Part shown: positions 13,888 to 14,198 of the stretch, one piece after another
How the letters are laid out: each line of letters opens with the position of its first letter
How positions within the stretch are numbered: the first letter of the stretch is position 1
Notes under the pieces: generated by a model
Told to the model about the DNA's origin: nothing
The model's input: the letters and a program-made list of their open reading frames with translations, nothing else
Database searches by the model: none
NCBI GenBank assembly: GCA_043806395.1
Contig: JAZDHC010000008.1
Span: forward strand, 1 to 14,198
Reading direction: 5' to 3'
Source: CG2-30-40-21 sp043806395
GTDB lineage: Bacteria; UBA9089; CG2-30-40-21
DNA length: 14,198 bases
Position numbers and translations under genes: made by a program

Positions 13888-14006
13888 TGGAAAAGATTGG
13901 GAGCAGACCTTGATTATGGAATACGGAAAGAGAAGGATCAGTTGAATGTGGAATTTAATGTAATAGTTCGGCAAGCCAGAAAAAAGAAAAAAGACAGAGA
14001 ACCAAA
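13888..14006. repeat. Conserved block preceding attC7
   Basis: After the helicase stop, a TTGAATGTGGAATTTAATGT block (from 13942) ending GGCAAGCCA is followed by an A/G-rich run GACAGAGAACCAAA. The same block is found truncated at 5045-5081 and in diverged form before attC6. No gene or clear terminator is visible. Confidence 0.7.
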
Positions 14007-14067
14007 GTCTAACAACAAAAATGCACTGGATGGGCAGTAGCCCACCAGTGATTTTTTATGGTTAGCT
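14007..14067 (+). other. Integron attC site 7
   Basis: It is nearly identical to attC6: core GTCTAAC (14007-14013), arms CACTGGATGGGC and GCCCACCAGTG around AGTA with one unpaired A, and terminal GTTAGCT (14061-14067, one base off GTTRRRY). It has one extra T and one internal base change against attC6. It ends a unit of about 4.4 kb (9685-14061), large for a single cassette. Confidence 0.9.
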
Positions 14068-14198
14068 GTTGAAGAGAAAGACTTAGCAACAACAAAAAGC
14101 TGACGAAAAACCGAGATCGGGCGAAGAATTGACAGCCGTGTAAAGAACCAAGATCGGATGAAGATTCGATAAGCGGGCGTAAGAATTGAAATCGGGCA
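14068..14198. repeat. 18-19-bp tandem repeat array at the right edge
   Basis: Units such as GGGCGAAGAATTGACAGCC, GTGTAAAGAACCAAGATC, GGATGAAGATTCGATAAGC and GGGCGTAAGAATTGAAATC follow attC7 with a period of 18 to 19 bp and continue to the window end. They combine the cores of the left-edge array (GAAGAT) and the inner arrays (GCGTAAGA). Stops in all frames make a gene unlikely. Confidence 0.65.

Overview
This window looks like a stretch of an integron gene-cassette array from an uncultured, fairly AT-rich bacterium. All genes lie on the + strand. At least five well-formed attC sites, plus two less regular ones, separate the units. No integrase gene or attI site is visible, so the array must begin outside the window. 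Codon use, the HD-GYP/STAND content and the integron would fit a Gram-negative environmental anaerobe (Desulfobacterota, Nitrospirota or anammox-type Planctomycetota are guesses). I cannot assign a taxon from sequence alone.

Layout. Bases 1-150 hold an 18-bp degenerate tandem repeat that may be the 3' end of a cassette gene with a hexapeptide repeat. attC1 (167-247, nested in a second core pair at 151-263) is followed by two short cassettes without convincing genes (258-382 and 383-562), made of further 18-bp repeats and two nearly identical attC sites. Next comes a two-gene cassette (TIR-like DUF1863 protein plus SLATT/DUF4231 two-TM protein, 585-1429, attC4). It is followed by a more GC-rich cassette for a membrane protein (1544-2221, probable attC5), then a 708-aa protein (2266-4392) with two nucleoside-deoxyribosyltransferase/TIR-like domains and an unrecognised C-terminal half. 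Bases 4393-5326 carry no gene. They hold a 469-bp MITE-like element with perfect 15-bp terminal inverted repeats and an 8-bp target duplication (its empty site is preserved at 9793-9830), REP-type hairpins inside it, and fragments of cassette-end sequence.

Bases 5327-9536 are a tightly coupled two-gene operon. The first gene encodes a STAND/AAA-type ATPase. The second encodes an 862-aa fusion of STAND-like ATPase, TPR-like segment, GAF-like domain, HD-GYP and a degenerate GGDEF. attC6 (9631-9690) opens a 4.4-kb unit holding an MntA nucleotidyltransferase, a HepT HEPN toxin and a 1090-aa RecQ-like helicase. The unit is closed by attC7 (14007-14067) and another 18-bp repeat array at the right edge.

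How they may work together. Most genes belong to families used in anti-phage defence or conflict (TIR, SLATT, NDT/TIR-like, STAND NTPases, HEPN/MNT, RecQ-like helicase), so the array reads as a defence-gene store. This is inferred from families and context; no function is proven here. The most unusual items are the STAND/HD-GYP operon, the MntA-HepT-helicase trio, and the 18-bp tandem repeats that recur directly after attC sites.
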